This document shows positions 17,348-25,725 of a DNA stretch of 64,000 bases, one piece after another. Every line of letters starts with the position of its first letter. The stretch's first letter is position 1. Where the stretch lies: the NCBI GenBank assembly GCA_026005095.1, contig BPKK01000005.1:87913-151912 (forward strand), given 5' to 3'. This DNA comes from Silanimonas sp. (GTDB taxonomy: Bacteria; Pseudomonadota; Gammaproteobacteria; Xanthomonadales; Xanthomonadaceae). The notes under the pieces were generated by a model that searched no databases, was not told where the DNA came from, and worked only from the letters and a program-made list of their open reading frames with translations. The position numbers were made by a program, and so were the translations under genes.

Positions 17348-19047
17348 ACCCGGCCCGGGCCATGGCCCACCACGCCTGGCTGCTGGGGCTCGTGCTGCTG
17401 GCCGGGGCGCCCCAAGGGGCCGCCGCCGCATGGCCCGCGCCGGTCGGCACGGCCTCACCCGCGTCGGCCGCGAAGGCAGACTGGGCGGCCCTCGACGAAG
17501 CCCGGGCGTGGATGGAGAGCGGCGATTTCGACGAGGCCTTGGCCCGGCTCGGTCCGCTGGCCGAGGCGGAAGATCCGGCCCTGCGCCGGCACGCCGGCGT
17601 GGCACTGGTGATGGTCCAGGCCGCGACCCGCGATCTCGAGGCCGGCCATGCCCGGCTGCACGCTCTGATGGCGGAGGAAGGCCTCCGGGACGATCCCGCC
17701 CTGGCCCGGGAGCTCGATCTGGCCGCTGCCAGGCTCTACAACGCCAGCGGCCAGTTCGACCTCGCCCTGCGCCACGCCCATGCCCTGCTCGAAGGCCGCC
17801 CTAATGCCGCCGACCGCTGCCGCGGCGGGCTGGAATCGCTGCTGGCCCGGCTAGGCGGCGACACCCTGCCCGTGAACGGCAGCGAATTCCAGACCACGGC
17901 CTCGGCCTGTGACCTCGCCGGCTTGCCGCGCGAGGCCGCTCGCACCCGGCTCGCCCGGGCCCGGTGGCAACGGCAGTCTGGCAGCGTGGCCGAGGCCGAG
18001 GCCGAACTGCGGCGCTGGCTGCCGGACATGCTCGCCCTGAATGACGCCGGCCTCGCCGCCGAGCTCCGGGCCGAACAGGCCGAGGCCCTGCTGGCCCTGG
18101 GCCGCCCTGCCGAAGCCCGCCGCAGCGCCTGGGCCGCACTGGCCGACAGTGCCAGCCTGCCGAGCGGCCATGCCCTGCTGGCGGCGCGGCGGGTGCTCTA
18201 CCAGGCCGCCCTGGCCGAGGGCGATGCCCGCGATGCTGCCCGCCAGCTGCAGGCGCTGATAGCAGCCGAGCACGCCTACGCCAGCGAAGCCCATGCCGCG
18301 CAGATGGCCTACCAGACCGGCCGCCACGAGGCCCTGCTGCGGCAGCAGGCGCAGGCACTGCTCGAGGCCGAGACCGAGACCGCGGCCCTCGAGGCCGCCG
18401 AAGCCGGTAGCCGCGCCCTGCGCAACCGCCTGCTGCTGCTGCCGGCCGGCCTGGTCGGGGCCGGGCTGCTGCTCTATGCGGCGCAGCACCGCCGCCACCG
18501 CCGGCGCTACCAGCAACTCGCCCGGCACGACGCACTCACCGGTTTGTGGACGCGCAGCCACTTCATCGAAACCGCGAACCACGCACTAACGCGACATCAG
18601 CGCGAATCGCGGCCGATGGCCCTGCTGCTGCTCGATCTCGACCACTTCTCCCGGCTCAATGCCACGCACGGGCACCTCTCCGGCGACCGGGTGCTGACGG
18701 CGGTCGGCGAAGCCCTGCGCACGCTGGCGCCCGCCGGCAGCGGCTTTGGCCGCATGGGAGGCGAAGAGTTCGCCCTGCTGCTGCCGCATGCCGACCTCGA
18801 CGAGGGTCTCGGTTTCGCCGAGCGCTGCCGTGAAGCCATCGCCGCCCTGCGCGTGCCAGCCTACGAAAGCGGCGAGACGATCACCGTCACCGCCAGTTTC
18901 GGCGTCGCCTCCACCGCCACCGTGGGCTACCGCCTGCGCGACCTGCTCTCGAACGCCGATGCCGCGCTCTACCGCGCCAAGTCGGCGGGGCGAAACCGGG
19001 TGGCGGCCGCCATCGTCGCTCCCGTCCAGGACCTCGGCCTCGCATGA
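17344..19047 (+). CDS. Diguanylate cyclase with periplasmic helical-repeat sensor region
   Basis: A 567-residue protein: signal-peptide-like N-terminus (cleavage about residue 28), a long Ala/Leu/Glu-rich helical region of TPR-like repeats probably in the periplasm, one transmembrane helix (RNRLLLLPAGLVGAGLLLY, about residues 364-382), then a C-terminal GGDEF domain with DALTGLWTRSHF and an intact GGEEF at 472-476. This should convert two GTP to c-di-GMP. No R-x-x-D inhibitory site precedes the motif. Starts inside the stop of the degenerate GGDEF gene (ATGA) and its own stop overlaps the EF-hand gene, so the three are one translation-coupled unit. Confidence 0.9.
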   Translation: MNPARAMAHHAWLLGLVLLAGAPQGAAAAWPAPVGTASPASAAKADWAALDEARAWMESGDFDEALARLGPLAEAEDPALRRHAGVALVMVQAATRDLEAGHARLHALMAEEGLRDDPALARELDLAAARLYNASGQFDLALRHAHALLEGRPNAADRCRGGLESLLARLGGDTLPVNGSEFQTTASACDLAGLPREAARTRLARARWQRQSGSVAEAEAELRRWLPDMLALNDAGLAAELRAEQAEALLALGRPAEARRSAWAALADSASLPSGHALLAARRVLYQAALAEGDARDAARQLQALIAAEHAYASEAHAAQMAYQTGRHEALLRQQAQALLEAETETAALEAAEAGSRALRNRLLLLPAGLVGAGLLLYAAQHRRHRRRYQQLARHDALTGLWTRSHFIETANHALTRHQRESRPMALLLLDLDHFSRLNATHGHLSGDRVLTAVGEALRTLAPAGSGFGRMGGEEFALLLPHADLDEGLGFAERCREAIAALRVPAYESGETITVTASFGVASTATVGYRLRDLLSNADAALYRAKSAGRNRVAAAIVAPVQDLGLA

Positions 19048-19400
19048 TCCCCCCCTTCCTCCGGCCCTGGCTACCGCTGCTGGTCACCGCTACCGCAACC
19101 GCAGCCGCCGGCCCGCCCGCCGGTTTCGCCCAGGCCCCCGCCGAGCTCGTGGCCCGTTTCGATCTCGATGGCGATGGCCAGGTGGACGAGGCCGAATACC
19201 TCGCCTATCTGATGCGCGGCTTCCATGCCCGCGACCGCGACGGCAACGGCGTGCTCGAGGGCGAGGAACTGCCCCCGGGGGCCCGTGCGCTTGGCGCGGC
19301 GGAGAACGAGGCGCGGCTGCGCCGCCAGTTCCGGCGCCAAGACGCCGATGGCAATGGCTGGCTCGATGCCCGCGAACTGCTAGCGCCGCCCCGCGGCTGA
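19044..19400 (+). CDS. Exported EF-hand calcium-binding protein
   Basis: A 118-residue protein with an N-terminal signal peptide (about 28 residues) and three EF-hand loops with canonical Asp/Asn spacing and a Glu at position 12: D40 to E51 (DLDGDGQVDEAE), D64 to E75 (DRDGNGVLEGEE) and D100 to E111 (DADGNGWLDARE). It should bind Ca2+ in the periplasm. The ATG overlaps the diguanylate cyclase stop. A calcium-sensing role toward the cyclase's periplasmic region is a guess from operon position. Confidence 0.88.
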   Translation: MIPPFLRPWLPLLVTATATAAAGPPAGFAQAPAELVARFDLDGDGQVDEAEYLAYLMRGFHARDRDGNGVLEGEELPPGARALGAAENEARLRRQFRRQDADGNGWLDARELLAPPRG

Positions 19401-19409
19401 ACCCGGGAC

Positions 19410-20405
19410 TCAGGCCTGGGCGCGCAGCAGACCGGCTTCGCGCAGGCTGGCGAGGGTGGCGTCCACCAGCTCCGGCAGCGGCGTCTCGCGGTAGCCCAGC
19501 ACGACCTTGGCCTTCGTCGAATCGACCCGCAGGTGGTGGCAGGCGAAGACCGCCGCCTCCGGGGTGATGTCCGGCATGCGGCCGCTGAAGCGCGAGACGA
19601 TGTCCTTCGCATGGGCCACCACCTTCAGCATCCAGGCCGGCGTCGGGCGGCGGGGCACCCGGCGTCCGAGGCGCTGGCCGACAAGGCCGATGAGCTCGAC
19701 GAAGCTGGCATGCGCCCCGCCGAGCAGGAAGGCCTCGCGTTCGAGCCCGAGGGCGAAGGCCCTAACCTGCGCCCGGGCGATCTCGCGCACGTCGGCGAAG
19801 GCGCCGGAGCCAGGCGGGACGCCGGGCAGTCTCCCCTGATCCACGAGCAGCACCAGCCGCGCCCAGTTGCGGGTGTCGCCCGGCCCCAGCACGTGCGAGG
19901 GATTGAACACCACCCAGGGCAGGGCGGCGCCGCGCACCGCCTGCTCGGAGAGGAACTTGCTGCGCTCGTAGTTCACCCAGCTCTCGCCGCCGCGCTGCGG
20001 CCGGTCCTCGCGCAGCGTGCCCTCGACGAGGTGTGACCAGGCCGAGACCGAGCTCGTGTGCAGGAAGCAGCGCACCCCCGCGGCCTCGGCGGCACGCAGC
20101 AGAGTCTCGGTGCCCTGCACATTGGTGCGCGTCTGCACCGGGTTGTGCGGCCGCCACTGGGTGGTATCGGCGGCGGTATGGAACACCGCCTCGCAGCCTT
20201 CCAGCGCCCGCATGAGGGCATCGCGGGCGGTGGGCGAGGTTTCACCCAGCACACCGCGCACCGGCTCACCGCCCCGCGCAAGGATCGCGGCATCGCCGCT
20301 CTCGCTGCGCGAGAGCGCGCGCACACGGTGCCCGGCGGCCCGCAGCTCACGCAACAGATGGCCACCGACGAAGCCGGTGGCGCCAGTGAGCAGAACCTCG
20401 GCCAT
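19410..20405 (-). CDS. NAD-dependent epimerase/dehydratase (extended SDR) family protein
   Basis: A 331-residue Rossmann-fold enzyme. The N-terminus [18 protein letters not shown] holds the nucleotide-binding GxxGxxG; the catalytic Tyr and Lys are in NYERSK, and the preceding [10 protein letters not shown] carries the catalytic Ser. The sequence resembles NAD-dependent epimerases acting on sterol-like or sugar substrates (GPGDTRNW segment), but the substrate cannot be read. Start at 20405 chosen for the Rossmann motif; the longer open frame lies over rsmG on the other strand. Divergent from rsmG with 84 nt between. Confidence 0.9.
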   Translation of the reverse strand: MAEVLLTGATGFVGGHLLRELRAAGHRVRALSRSESGDAAILARGGEPVRGVLGETSPTARDALMRALEGCEAVFHTAADTTQWRPHNPVQTRTNVQGTETLLRAAEAAGVRCFLHTSSVSAWSHLVEGTLREDRPQRGGESWVNYERSKFLSEQAVRGAALPWVVFNPSHVLGPGDTRNWARLVLLVDQGRLPGVPPGSGAFADVREIARAQVRAFALGLEREAFLLGGAHASFVELIGLVGQRLGRRVPRRPTPAWMLKVVAHAKDIVSRFSGRMPDITPEAAVFACHHLRVDSTKAKVVLGYRETPLPELVDATLASLREAGLLRAQA

Positions 20406-20489
20406 ACAGGTCTCCAGGGGCATCGGATGGCCACAGCCTGCCCGTGGCGCGGTGAAGGCGGAAGCGCGGCTTTCGGCGACAATGCGCCC

Positions 20490-21179
20490 ATGCCCCTGCC
20501 ACCCGACATCGCCGCCCTGCGCCCCGAGCTCGAGGCCGGGCTGCTCGCCCTCGGCCTCGATCCGCAGGCCGCGGTCGAACGCATGCCGCCGGCCGAAGCC
20601 GGGGAGGACCGGCTCGCTGGCGCCCTCCTCGTCTACCTCGCCCTGCTGCGGCGCTGGAACGCCACCTACAACCTCACCGCCATCCGCGAGCCGCGCGAGA
20701 TGCTGGTAAAGCACCTGCTCGACTCGCTGGCCATGCAGCCCCATGTGCGCGGCCTCGCCTCGCTCGCCGACCTCGGCACCGGCCCCGGCCTGCCCGGCCT
20801 CCCCCTGGCCCTGGCAACCCCGGGGCTGGCGGTGGCCTTGGTGGAGAGCAATGGCAAGAAGGCCCGATTCCTCCGCGAATGCGTGCGCCAACTCGGCCTC
20901 GCGCCGCGGGTGCGGGTGCTGGAGTCGCGGGCCGAGGCGGTGGCCGAGCCGGGCGCCTTCGCGGCCATCACCGCCCGCGCCCTCGACCGCCTCGCCGGCA
21001 TCCTCGCCGTGGGCGGGCACCTGCTCGCCCCCGGAGGCCGGCTGCTGGCGATGAAGGGCCAGCATCCCGCCGAGGAGATCGCCGAGCTGCCGGCCAGCTG
21101 GCGCGTGGTGGGCAGCCATCCGCTCACGGTGCCCGGCCTCGCCGGCGAGCGCCATCTGGTGGAAGTGGCGCGGGCCTGA
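20490..21179 (+). CDS. rsmG: 16S rRNA (guanine(527)-N7)-methyltransferase RsmG
   Basis: SAM-dependent methyltransferase (GidB) modifying G527 in the 530 loop of 16S rRNA. Family blocks: [41 protein letters not shown] (SAM-binding loop), [19 protein letters not shown] and ITARALDRL. 229 aa, slightly longer than E. coli (207). Start at [10 protein letters not shown]. It precedes parA-parB, the classic gidB-parAB arrangement often found near the replication origin, although in this group the origin may lie elsewhere. Confidence 0.96.
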   Translation: MPLPPDIAALRPELEAGLLALGLDPQAAVERMPPAEAGEDRLAGALLVYLALLRRWNATYNLTAIREPREMLVKHLLDSLAMQPHVRGLASLADLGTGPGLPGLPLALATPGLAVALVESNGKKARFLRECVRQLGLAPRVRVLESRAEAVAEPGAFAAITARALDRLAGILAVGGHLLAPGGRLLAMKGQHPAEEIAELPASWRVVGSHPLTVPGLAGERHLVEVARA

Positions 21180-21282
21180 GCCCGGGCCGGCCGGCGCGGC
21201 CCGAGCCAGGGCTCCGGGGGCCTTGTGGCATCATCGGCGGCCTTGCCGGCCGGGAGCGCCGGCGCCGGACCCCTTCCCTCGC

Positions 21283-22068
21283 ATGGCCCGCATCCTCGCA
21301 ATCGCCAACCAGAAAGGCGGCGTCGGCAAGACCACGACGGCCGTGAACCTCGCCGCCGCCCTCGCCGCCACCCCGCGCCGCGTACTGCTGGTCGATCTCG
21401 ACCCGCAGGGCAATGCCACCATGGCCTCGGGGGTGGACAAGCGCGAGCTTCAAGCCTCGATGTGCGAGGTGCTGCTGGGCGAGAGCAGCGCCGCGGCGGC
21501 CATCGTGCCGACGCAGGAAGGTTATGACCTGCTGCCCACCAACATCGATCTCACAGCAGCCGAGATCCGCCTGATGGACGCGCCGCAGCGCGAGCAGCGG
21601 CTGAAGAATGCCCTCGCCGAGGTACGCGGCCGCTACGACTACGTGCTGATCGACTGCCCGCCCTCGCTCTCCCTGCTCACCCTGAATGCCCTGGCGGCCG
21701 CCGATGGCGTGATCGTGCCGATGCAGTGCGAGTACTTCGCACTGGAAGGCCTCTCGGCCCTGCTCGAGACCATCGAGGCCCTGAAGCAGACGCTCAACCC
21801 GGCGCTCGAGATCGCCGGCATCGTCCGCACCATGTACGACGTGCGCAACAACCTCGCCAGCGCGGTGTCGAACGAGCTCACCCAGCACTTCGGCGACAAG
21901 GTCTTCCGCTCCATCGTGCCGCGCAACGTGCGGCTGGCCGAGGCGCCCTCGCACGGCCGCAGCATCATCGGCTACGACCGCGCCTCACGTGGCGGCATCG
22001 CCTATCTCGGCCTTGCCGGCGAGATCGTCCGCGGCGAGAAGAAATTGGTGAAGGAGGGAGCGCGATGA
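21283..22068 (+). CDS. parA: Chromosome partitioning ATPase ParA
   Basis: Soj/ParA-type ATPase acting with ParB on origin segregation. The start MARILAIANQKGGVGKTTTA places the deviant Walker A motif at the N-terminus as in chromosomal Soj proteins; VLIDCPPSLSLLTLNAL is Walker B and VRTMYDVRNNLASAVSNEL the C-terminal DNA-binding region. 261 aa, no N-terminal HTH (unlike plasmid ParA of P1 type). The stop overlaps the parB start by ATGA. Confidence 0.96.
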   Translation: MARILAIANQKGGVGKTTTAVNLAAALAATPRRVLLVDLDPQGNATMASGVDKRELQASMCEVLLGESSAAAAIVPTQEGYDLLPTNIDLTAAEIRLMDAPQREQRLKNALAEVRGRYDYVLIDCPPSLSLLTLNALAAADGVIVPMQCEYFALEGLSALLETIEALKQTLNPALEIAGIVRTMYDVRNNLASAVSNELTQHFGDKVFRSIVPRNVRLAEAPSHGRSIIGYDRASRGGIAYLGLAGEIVRGEKKLVKEGAR

Positions 22069-22964
22069 GCGGCAAGACGCGCGGCCTGGGCCGCGGCCTC
22101 GATGCCCTGCTGGGCACTGGCAACAAGGGGGCGAAGATCGAGGAGCCGGCCCCTGGCGACGTTTTGAAGACCCTGCCCATCGACCAGTTGCAGGCCGGCC
22201 GCTACCAGCCACGCCAGCATTTCGACGATGCCGCCCTCGAGGAACTCGCGGAATCGATCCGGGCCCAGGGCGTGATCCAGCCCATCCTCGTGCGCGCCAT
22301 CGCCAAGGACCGCTACGAGATCATCGCCGGCGAGCGTCGCTGGCGTGCCGCCTCCCGCGCCGGCCTCGCCGAGGTGCCGGTAGTGCTGCGCAAGGTCGAC
22401 GATCGCGCGGTGATCGCCATGGCCTTGATCGAGAACATCCAGCGCGAGGACCTGAATCCGCTGGAGGAGGCGCAGGCCCTGGCCCGCCTGATCGACGAGT
22501 TCGCGCTCACCCACCAGCAGGCCGCCGAGGCCGTGGGCCGCTCGCGCGCCGCGGTCTCCAACCTGCTGCGGCTGATGGAGCTGCCCGAGCCGGTGCGGAC
22601 CCTGCTGGAAAACCGCCAGCTGGAGATGGGCCATGCCCGCGCCCTGCTCACCCTGGCGCCGCAGGCCGCAGTGGCACTCGCCCAGCAGGCCGCGGCCGAG
22701 GGCTGGTCGGTGCGCGAAGTGGAGCGCCGGGCGCAGGCGCTGGCCGCCGGCCAACTGCCCGCTTCGCCGACGGCGGCGAAGAAACCCGCCCGCCCCCGCG
22801 ACGCCGATGTGGCGCGGCTGGAGCGCGAGCTTGGCGAGCTGCTCGGCACCCGGGTGGAGATCCAGGCCGGGCGCGGCGGCAAGGGCAAGCTGGTGCTGCA
22901 CTACCACGGCCACGACACCCTCGACGGCCTGCTCGAGCGCCTGCGCGGCCCGGCCGCGCACTGA
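22065..22964 (+). CDS. parB: Chromosome partitioning protein ParB
   Basis: CTP-dependent parS-binding clamp. Starts MSGKTRGLGRGLDALLG, the ParA-interacting N-terminal motif; then the PRQHFDDAALEELAESI region, the GERRWRAAS CTPase box, the VIAMALIENIQREDLNPLEEA block, and the HTH (THQQAAEAVGRSRAAVSNLLRL). A dimerisation domain closes the 299-residue protein. I found no full parS-like 16-mer in the window by eye. Confidence 0.96.
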   Translation: MSGKTRGLGRGLDALLGTGNKGAKIEEPAPGDVLKTLPIDQLQAGRYQPRQHFDDAALEELAESIRAQGVIQPILVRAIAKDRYEIIAGERRWRAASRAGLAEVPVVLRKVDDRAVIAMALIENIQREDLNPLEEAQALARLIDEFALTHQQAAEAVGRSRAAVSNLLRLMELPEPVRTLLENRQLEMGHARALLTLAPQAAVALAQQAAAEGWSVREVERRAQALAAGQLPASPTAAKKPARPRDADVARLERELGELLGTRVEIQAGRGGKGKLVLHYHGHDTLDGLLERLRGPAAH

Positions 22965-23028
22965 TCCATCCGCCTTCGTCCCACCACGCCGCACCAGGCT
23001 GCGCACCGTCCCGAGTCCACGCTCCGCC

Positions 23029-23760
23029 ATGCTCCCCGCACTTTCCGTCGTCGTGCCTGCCTTCAACGAAGCGGGCAATGTCGGTCGCCTGGTCGACGAG
23101 ATCGCCGCCGTGCTACGCGGCCGCCTGCCCTTCGAGATGGTATTCGTTGATGACGCCTCCAAAGACGGCACGCTCGCCGAACTGCGCGAAGCGCAGCGTC
23201 GTCATCCGGAGTTGCGCGTGCTCTCGCACCAGCAGCAGGGCGGCCAGAGCCTGGCGCTGCGCACCGGGGTGAAGGCCGCCCGCGCGCCCTGGGTGGCCAC
23301 CTTGGACGGCGACGGCCAGAACGATCCCGCCGACATCCCGAAACTGCTCGCCGAGCGCGAGCGCGCCGCCGCCGATGTGAAATGCCTCGCCGGCTGGCGT
23401 ACCACCCGCCGCGACGATGCCGGCAAGCGCATCAGCTCGAAGATCGCCAATGCCGTGCGCTCGCGCCTGCTGGGCGATGCCACCCCGGACACCGGCTGCG
23501 GGCTCAAGCTGTTCGAGCGCGAGGCCTTCCTCGAGCTGCCCTGGTTCGACCACATGCACCGCTACATCCCGGCACTGATGCAGCGTGCCGGCTGGAAGAC
23601 CGTGAGCGTGCCGGTGAACCACCGCCCGCGCGGCGCCGGTGCCTCGAAGTACACCAATCTCGGGCGTCTCTTGGTGGCCTTCGCCGACCTGCGCGGCGTG
23701 GCCTGGCTGATCCGCCGCAACCGCAGAAGCCCCGTGGTCGAGTACCCGCGAGAGGACTGA
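23029..23760 (+). CDS. Family 2 glycosyltransferase (dolichyl/polyprenyl-phosphate mannose synthase-like)
   Basis: A 243-residue GT2 enzyme. Begins MLPALSVVVPAFNEAGNVGRLVDE (nucleotide-binding strand), has FVDDASKDGT, the DGDGQNDP metal-binding acidic motif and the C-terminal RGAGASKYTNLGRLL typical of polyprenyl-phosphate glycosyltransferases. It has no C-terminal membrane helices. The next gene encodes a LAB_N membrane protein 4 nt away, so the pair probably makes a lipid-linked sugar on the cytoplasmic face. No acceptor transferase (ArnT-like) follows in the window. Confidence 0.9.
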   Translation: MLPALSVVVPAFNEAGNVGRLVDEIAAVLRGRLPFEMVFVDDASKDGTLAELREAQRRHPELRVLSHQQQGGQSLALRTGVKAARAPWVATLDGDGQNDPADIPKLLAERERAAADVKCLAGWRTTRRDDAGKRISSKIANAVRSRLLGDATPDTGCGLKLFEREAFLELPWFDHMHRYIPALMQRAGWKTVSVPVNHRPRGAGASKYTNLGRLLVAFADLRGVAWLIRRNRRSPVVEYPRED

Positions 23761-23764
23761 GCCG

Positions 23765-24142
23765 ATGATGAACCAGGAGATCGTCTGGCTTGAGTTCACC
23801 GGCCTGCACGTCACGCCCTGGAAACTGATCGGCTACACCGGCGCGCTGCTGTTCGGCAGCCGCTGGCTGGTGCAATTCATTGCCAGCCGCCGCGCCGGCC
23901 GGCCGGTGATCCCGCGCCTGTTCTGGTACATGAGTATCCTCGGCAGCTTCATGACCCTGAGCTACTTCCTGTTCTCGGCCAAGCAGGACTCGGTCGGCGT
24001 GCTGCAGAACCTGTTCCCCGCCTTCACCGCCTGCTATAGCCTCTGGCTCGACATCCGCCATCGCGGCTGGAACCGCGACCGCGCCGGGCATGGCGAGATG
24101 CCCCCCGCCCCCGGGACCGGGGCACGAAACGGCCGGCCCTAG
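23765..24142 (+). CDS. LAB_N-domain (lipid A biosynthesis N-terminal-like) membrane protein
   Basis: A 125-residue membrane protein with three hydrophobic helices and the LAB_N signature: TPWKLIGYTGALLFGSRWLVQF, then PRLFWYMSILGSFMTLSYF and NLFPAFTACYSLWLDIRHR. In some bacteria this domain is fused to LpxB; stand-alone forms often sit beside GT2 genes and are thought to help lipid-linked sugar handling, possibly as flippase-like partners. That function is inferred. Stop overlaps the convergent VIT1 gene by 4 nt at 24139-24142. Confidence 0.85.
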   Translation: MMNQEIVWLEFTGLHVTPWKLIGYTGALLFGSRWLVQFIASRRAGRPVIPRLFWYMSILGSFMTLSYFLFSAKQDSVGVLQNLFPAFTACYSLWLDIRHRGWNRDRAGHGEMPPAPGTGARNGRP

Positions 24143-24834
24143 ACGAAGCCACCGGCAAGCCGGCCAGCCAGCCAGGTGGCGGCCATCGCCAGACCGCCCC
24201 AGGCGAGCATGCGCCACGCCGCCCGCCACGGCGCTGCTCCGCCCAGGCCCGCCGCCAGTGCCCCCAGGCCCGCCAGCAGCAGCAGGCTGGATACGACCAG
24301 CACCGCCATGCGCTGCGCCTCGGGCGCCAGCAGGCAGGCCAGCAAGGCCAGCCCCGCCCCGGTGGCGAAGGCCATTGCCGAGGCCAGGGCCGCTTGTAGC
24401 GGGCGGGCGCGGGCGTGCTCGGTGATGCCGAGCTCGTCGCGGGCATGCGCCCCGAGTGCGTCGTGTGCGCTCAATGCCTCGGCCACGGCACGGGCCAGGG
24501 GTTCGGGCAGGCCGCGGGCCCGCTGCAAGGCGACCAACTCCTCCAACTCACCTGCCGGGTCCTCGGCCAGCTCGCGCCGCTCGCGCTGGAGATCGGCGGC
24601 CTCGGCATCGGCCTGCGAGCTCACCGAGACGTACTCGCCAGCCGCCATCGAGAATGCGCCGGCCACGGCGGCGGCGATGCCGGCGGTCAGCAGGGTGGGC
24701 AGCCCGCCCCCGGCCGCGGCGATGCCGAGCAGCAGGCTGGCGGTGGAGATCAGGCCATCGTTGGCGCCTAGCACCGCCGCCCGCAGCCAGCCGGCCCGAC
24801 CGCTCCGGTGCCACTCGCGGTGATGCCCCCTCAC
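24139..24834 (-). CDS. VIT1/CCC1 family iron/manganese transporter
   Basis: A 231-residue membrane protein of the VIT1/CCC1 family. The N-terminus HREWHRSGRAGWLRAAVLGANDGLIST and AFSMAAGEYVSVSSQ are diagnostic; a cytoplasmic Glu-rich helix region (QRERRELAEDPAGELEELV) forms the metal-binding part; three more helices follow. I start at the GTG at 24834, which shares bases with the cytochrome b561 stop (GTGA), giving the usual family N-terminus and length. Exports or stores Fe2+/Mn2+ in family members. Confidence 0.92.
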   Translation of the reverse strand: MRGHHREWHRSGRAGWLRAAVLGANDGLISTASLLLGIAAAGGGLPTLLTAGIAAAVAGAFSMAAGEYVSVSSQADAEAADLQRERRELAEDPAGELEELVALQRARGLPEPLARAVAEALSAHDALGAHARDELGITEHARARPLQAALASAMAFATGAGLALLACLLAPEAQRMAVLVVSSLLLLAGLGALAAGLGGAAPWRAAWRMLAWGGLAMAATWLAGRLAGGFV

Positions 24835-25376
24835 CACGGCCGCATCCAGGGCGCCATCCTCGGCAGGGTGTCGTCCCGACGCAGGTAGTGATGCATGAGC
24901 GCCGCCAGCACGTGCACGCCAATGAGCAGATAGCCGAGGCTGGCACCGGCTTCGTGCCACTCTTCGAGGGTATGGGCGAGCGCCGGGGAGGGGGCCACCA
25001 GCGGCGGCAGCACCAGCCCCCAGAACCGGATCGTCGCCCCTTCTGCGCTCAGCAGCAGCCAGCCCAGCAGGGGCATGACGAACAGGAAGCCGTAGAGCGC
25101 GAGGTGCCCGGCCGCCGCCGAGAGCCGCATCCACGACGCAGGTGTTGGGGTGATCGGCGGGACCGGCCCGCGCAGCCGCACCAGGACCCGCAGGACGAGC
25201 AGCAGCAGCAGACTGAGCCCGACAGAGAAATGCAAGGCCTTGGCAAGACTGCGTTCGGCGCTACCGCGCGGCAGAAGGCCGCGCAGCTCCATGGCGAGAT
25301 AGACGACGAGCAAGAGGACGGCCATGCCCCAGTGCAGGGCGACCAGGCTGCGGGAGAAGCGGTTCGGGGCGGACAT
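24831..25376 (-). CDS. Cytochrome b561 family protein
   Basis: A 181-residue di-haem membrane cytochrome. Four hydrophobic segments; the haem-ligand His candidates are in LVALHWGMA, ALHFSVGLS, GHLALYGF and LIGVHVLAALMHHYL. Bacterial b561 (CybB-like) proteins move electrons from quinol, some to superoxide. Start at 25376 (MSAPNRFSRS) chosen over the longer frame because the first helix begins within 12 residues. Co-translated with the VIT1 transporter through a GTGA overlap, suggesting a metal/redox unit. Confidence 0.9.
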   Translation of the reverse strand: MSAPNRFSRSLVALHWGMAVLLLVVYLAMELRGLLPRGSAERSLAKALHFSVGLSLLLLLVLRVLVRLRGPVPPITPTPASWMRLSAAAGHLALYGFLFVMPLLGWLLLSAEGATIRFWGLVLPPLVAPSPALAHTLEEWHEAGASLGYLLIGVHVLAALMHHYLRRDDTLPRMAPWMRPW

Positions 25377-25725
25377 GGGCCTTCCTCGGGCAACGTGACG
25401 GGAACCAGGATTCCCAACATTCCACGATGTGGGCTGGGGCGAGCTCAAGGCAAAGGTGGAAACATTTCAACATCCGATCACTACCTGCAAGGTCCGGCAC
25501 TAGGGGCACGGCGCACTGCAACGGCACACTCTAGCGCGCCCGCTGGGATGGGCTCGCCGGCAGCCTGCGCCGCACCGACTCGGCCGCCGGCACGCGGGAG
25601 ACGTCCAGCCGCAGGCCAGCTTCAGCGACGGCCTGACAGGCCGCTGGGCCGTGACGGACAGGGTGCGCATGCTCGATCCGCCGAACCGCCCGCAGGGCGG
25701 CCAGCCCTGAGTTCGGCCACGGGTT
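25377..25725. other. Gene-free stretch between cytochrome b561 and orphan parA
   Basis: About 350 nt with no convincing gene. The open frames here are short and read antisense or across the neighbours. It includes a perfect 6-bp hairpin (CCGCCC gca GGGCGG at 25686-25700) just downstream of the orphan parA stop, without a T-run, and the upstream region of cytochrome b561 at 25377-25450. I see no repeat or RNA gene. Confidence 0.5.

Noticed and set aside
21180..23028. Search for parS near parAB
   Set aside because: No GTTNCACGTGNAAC-like palindrome was seen by eye; a motif scan would be needed to exclude sites elsewhere.
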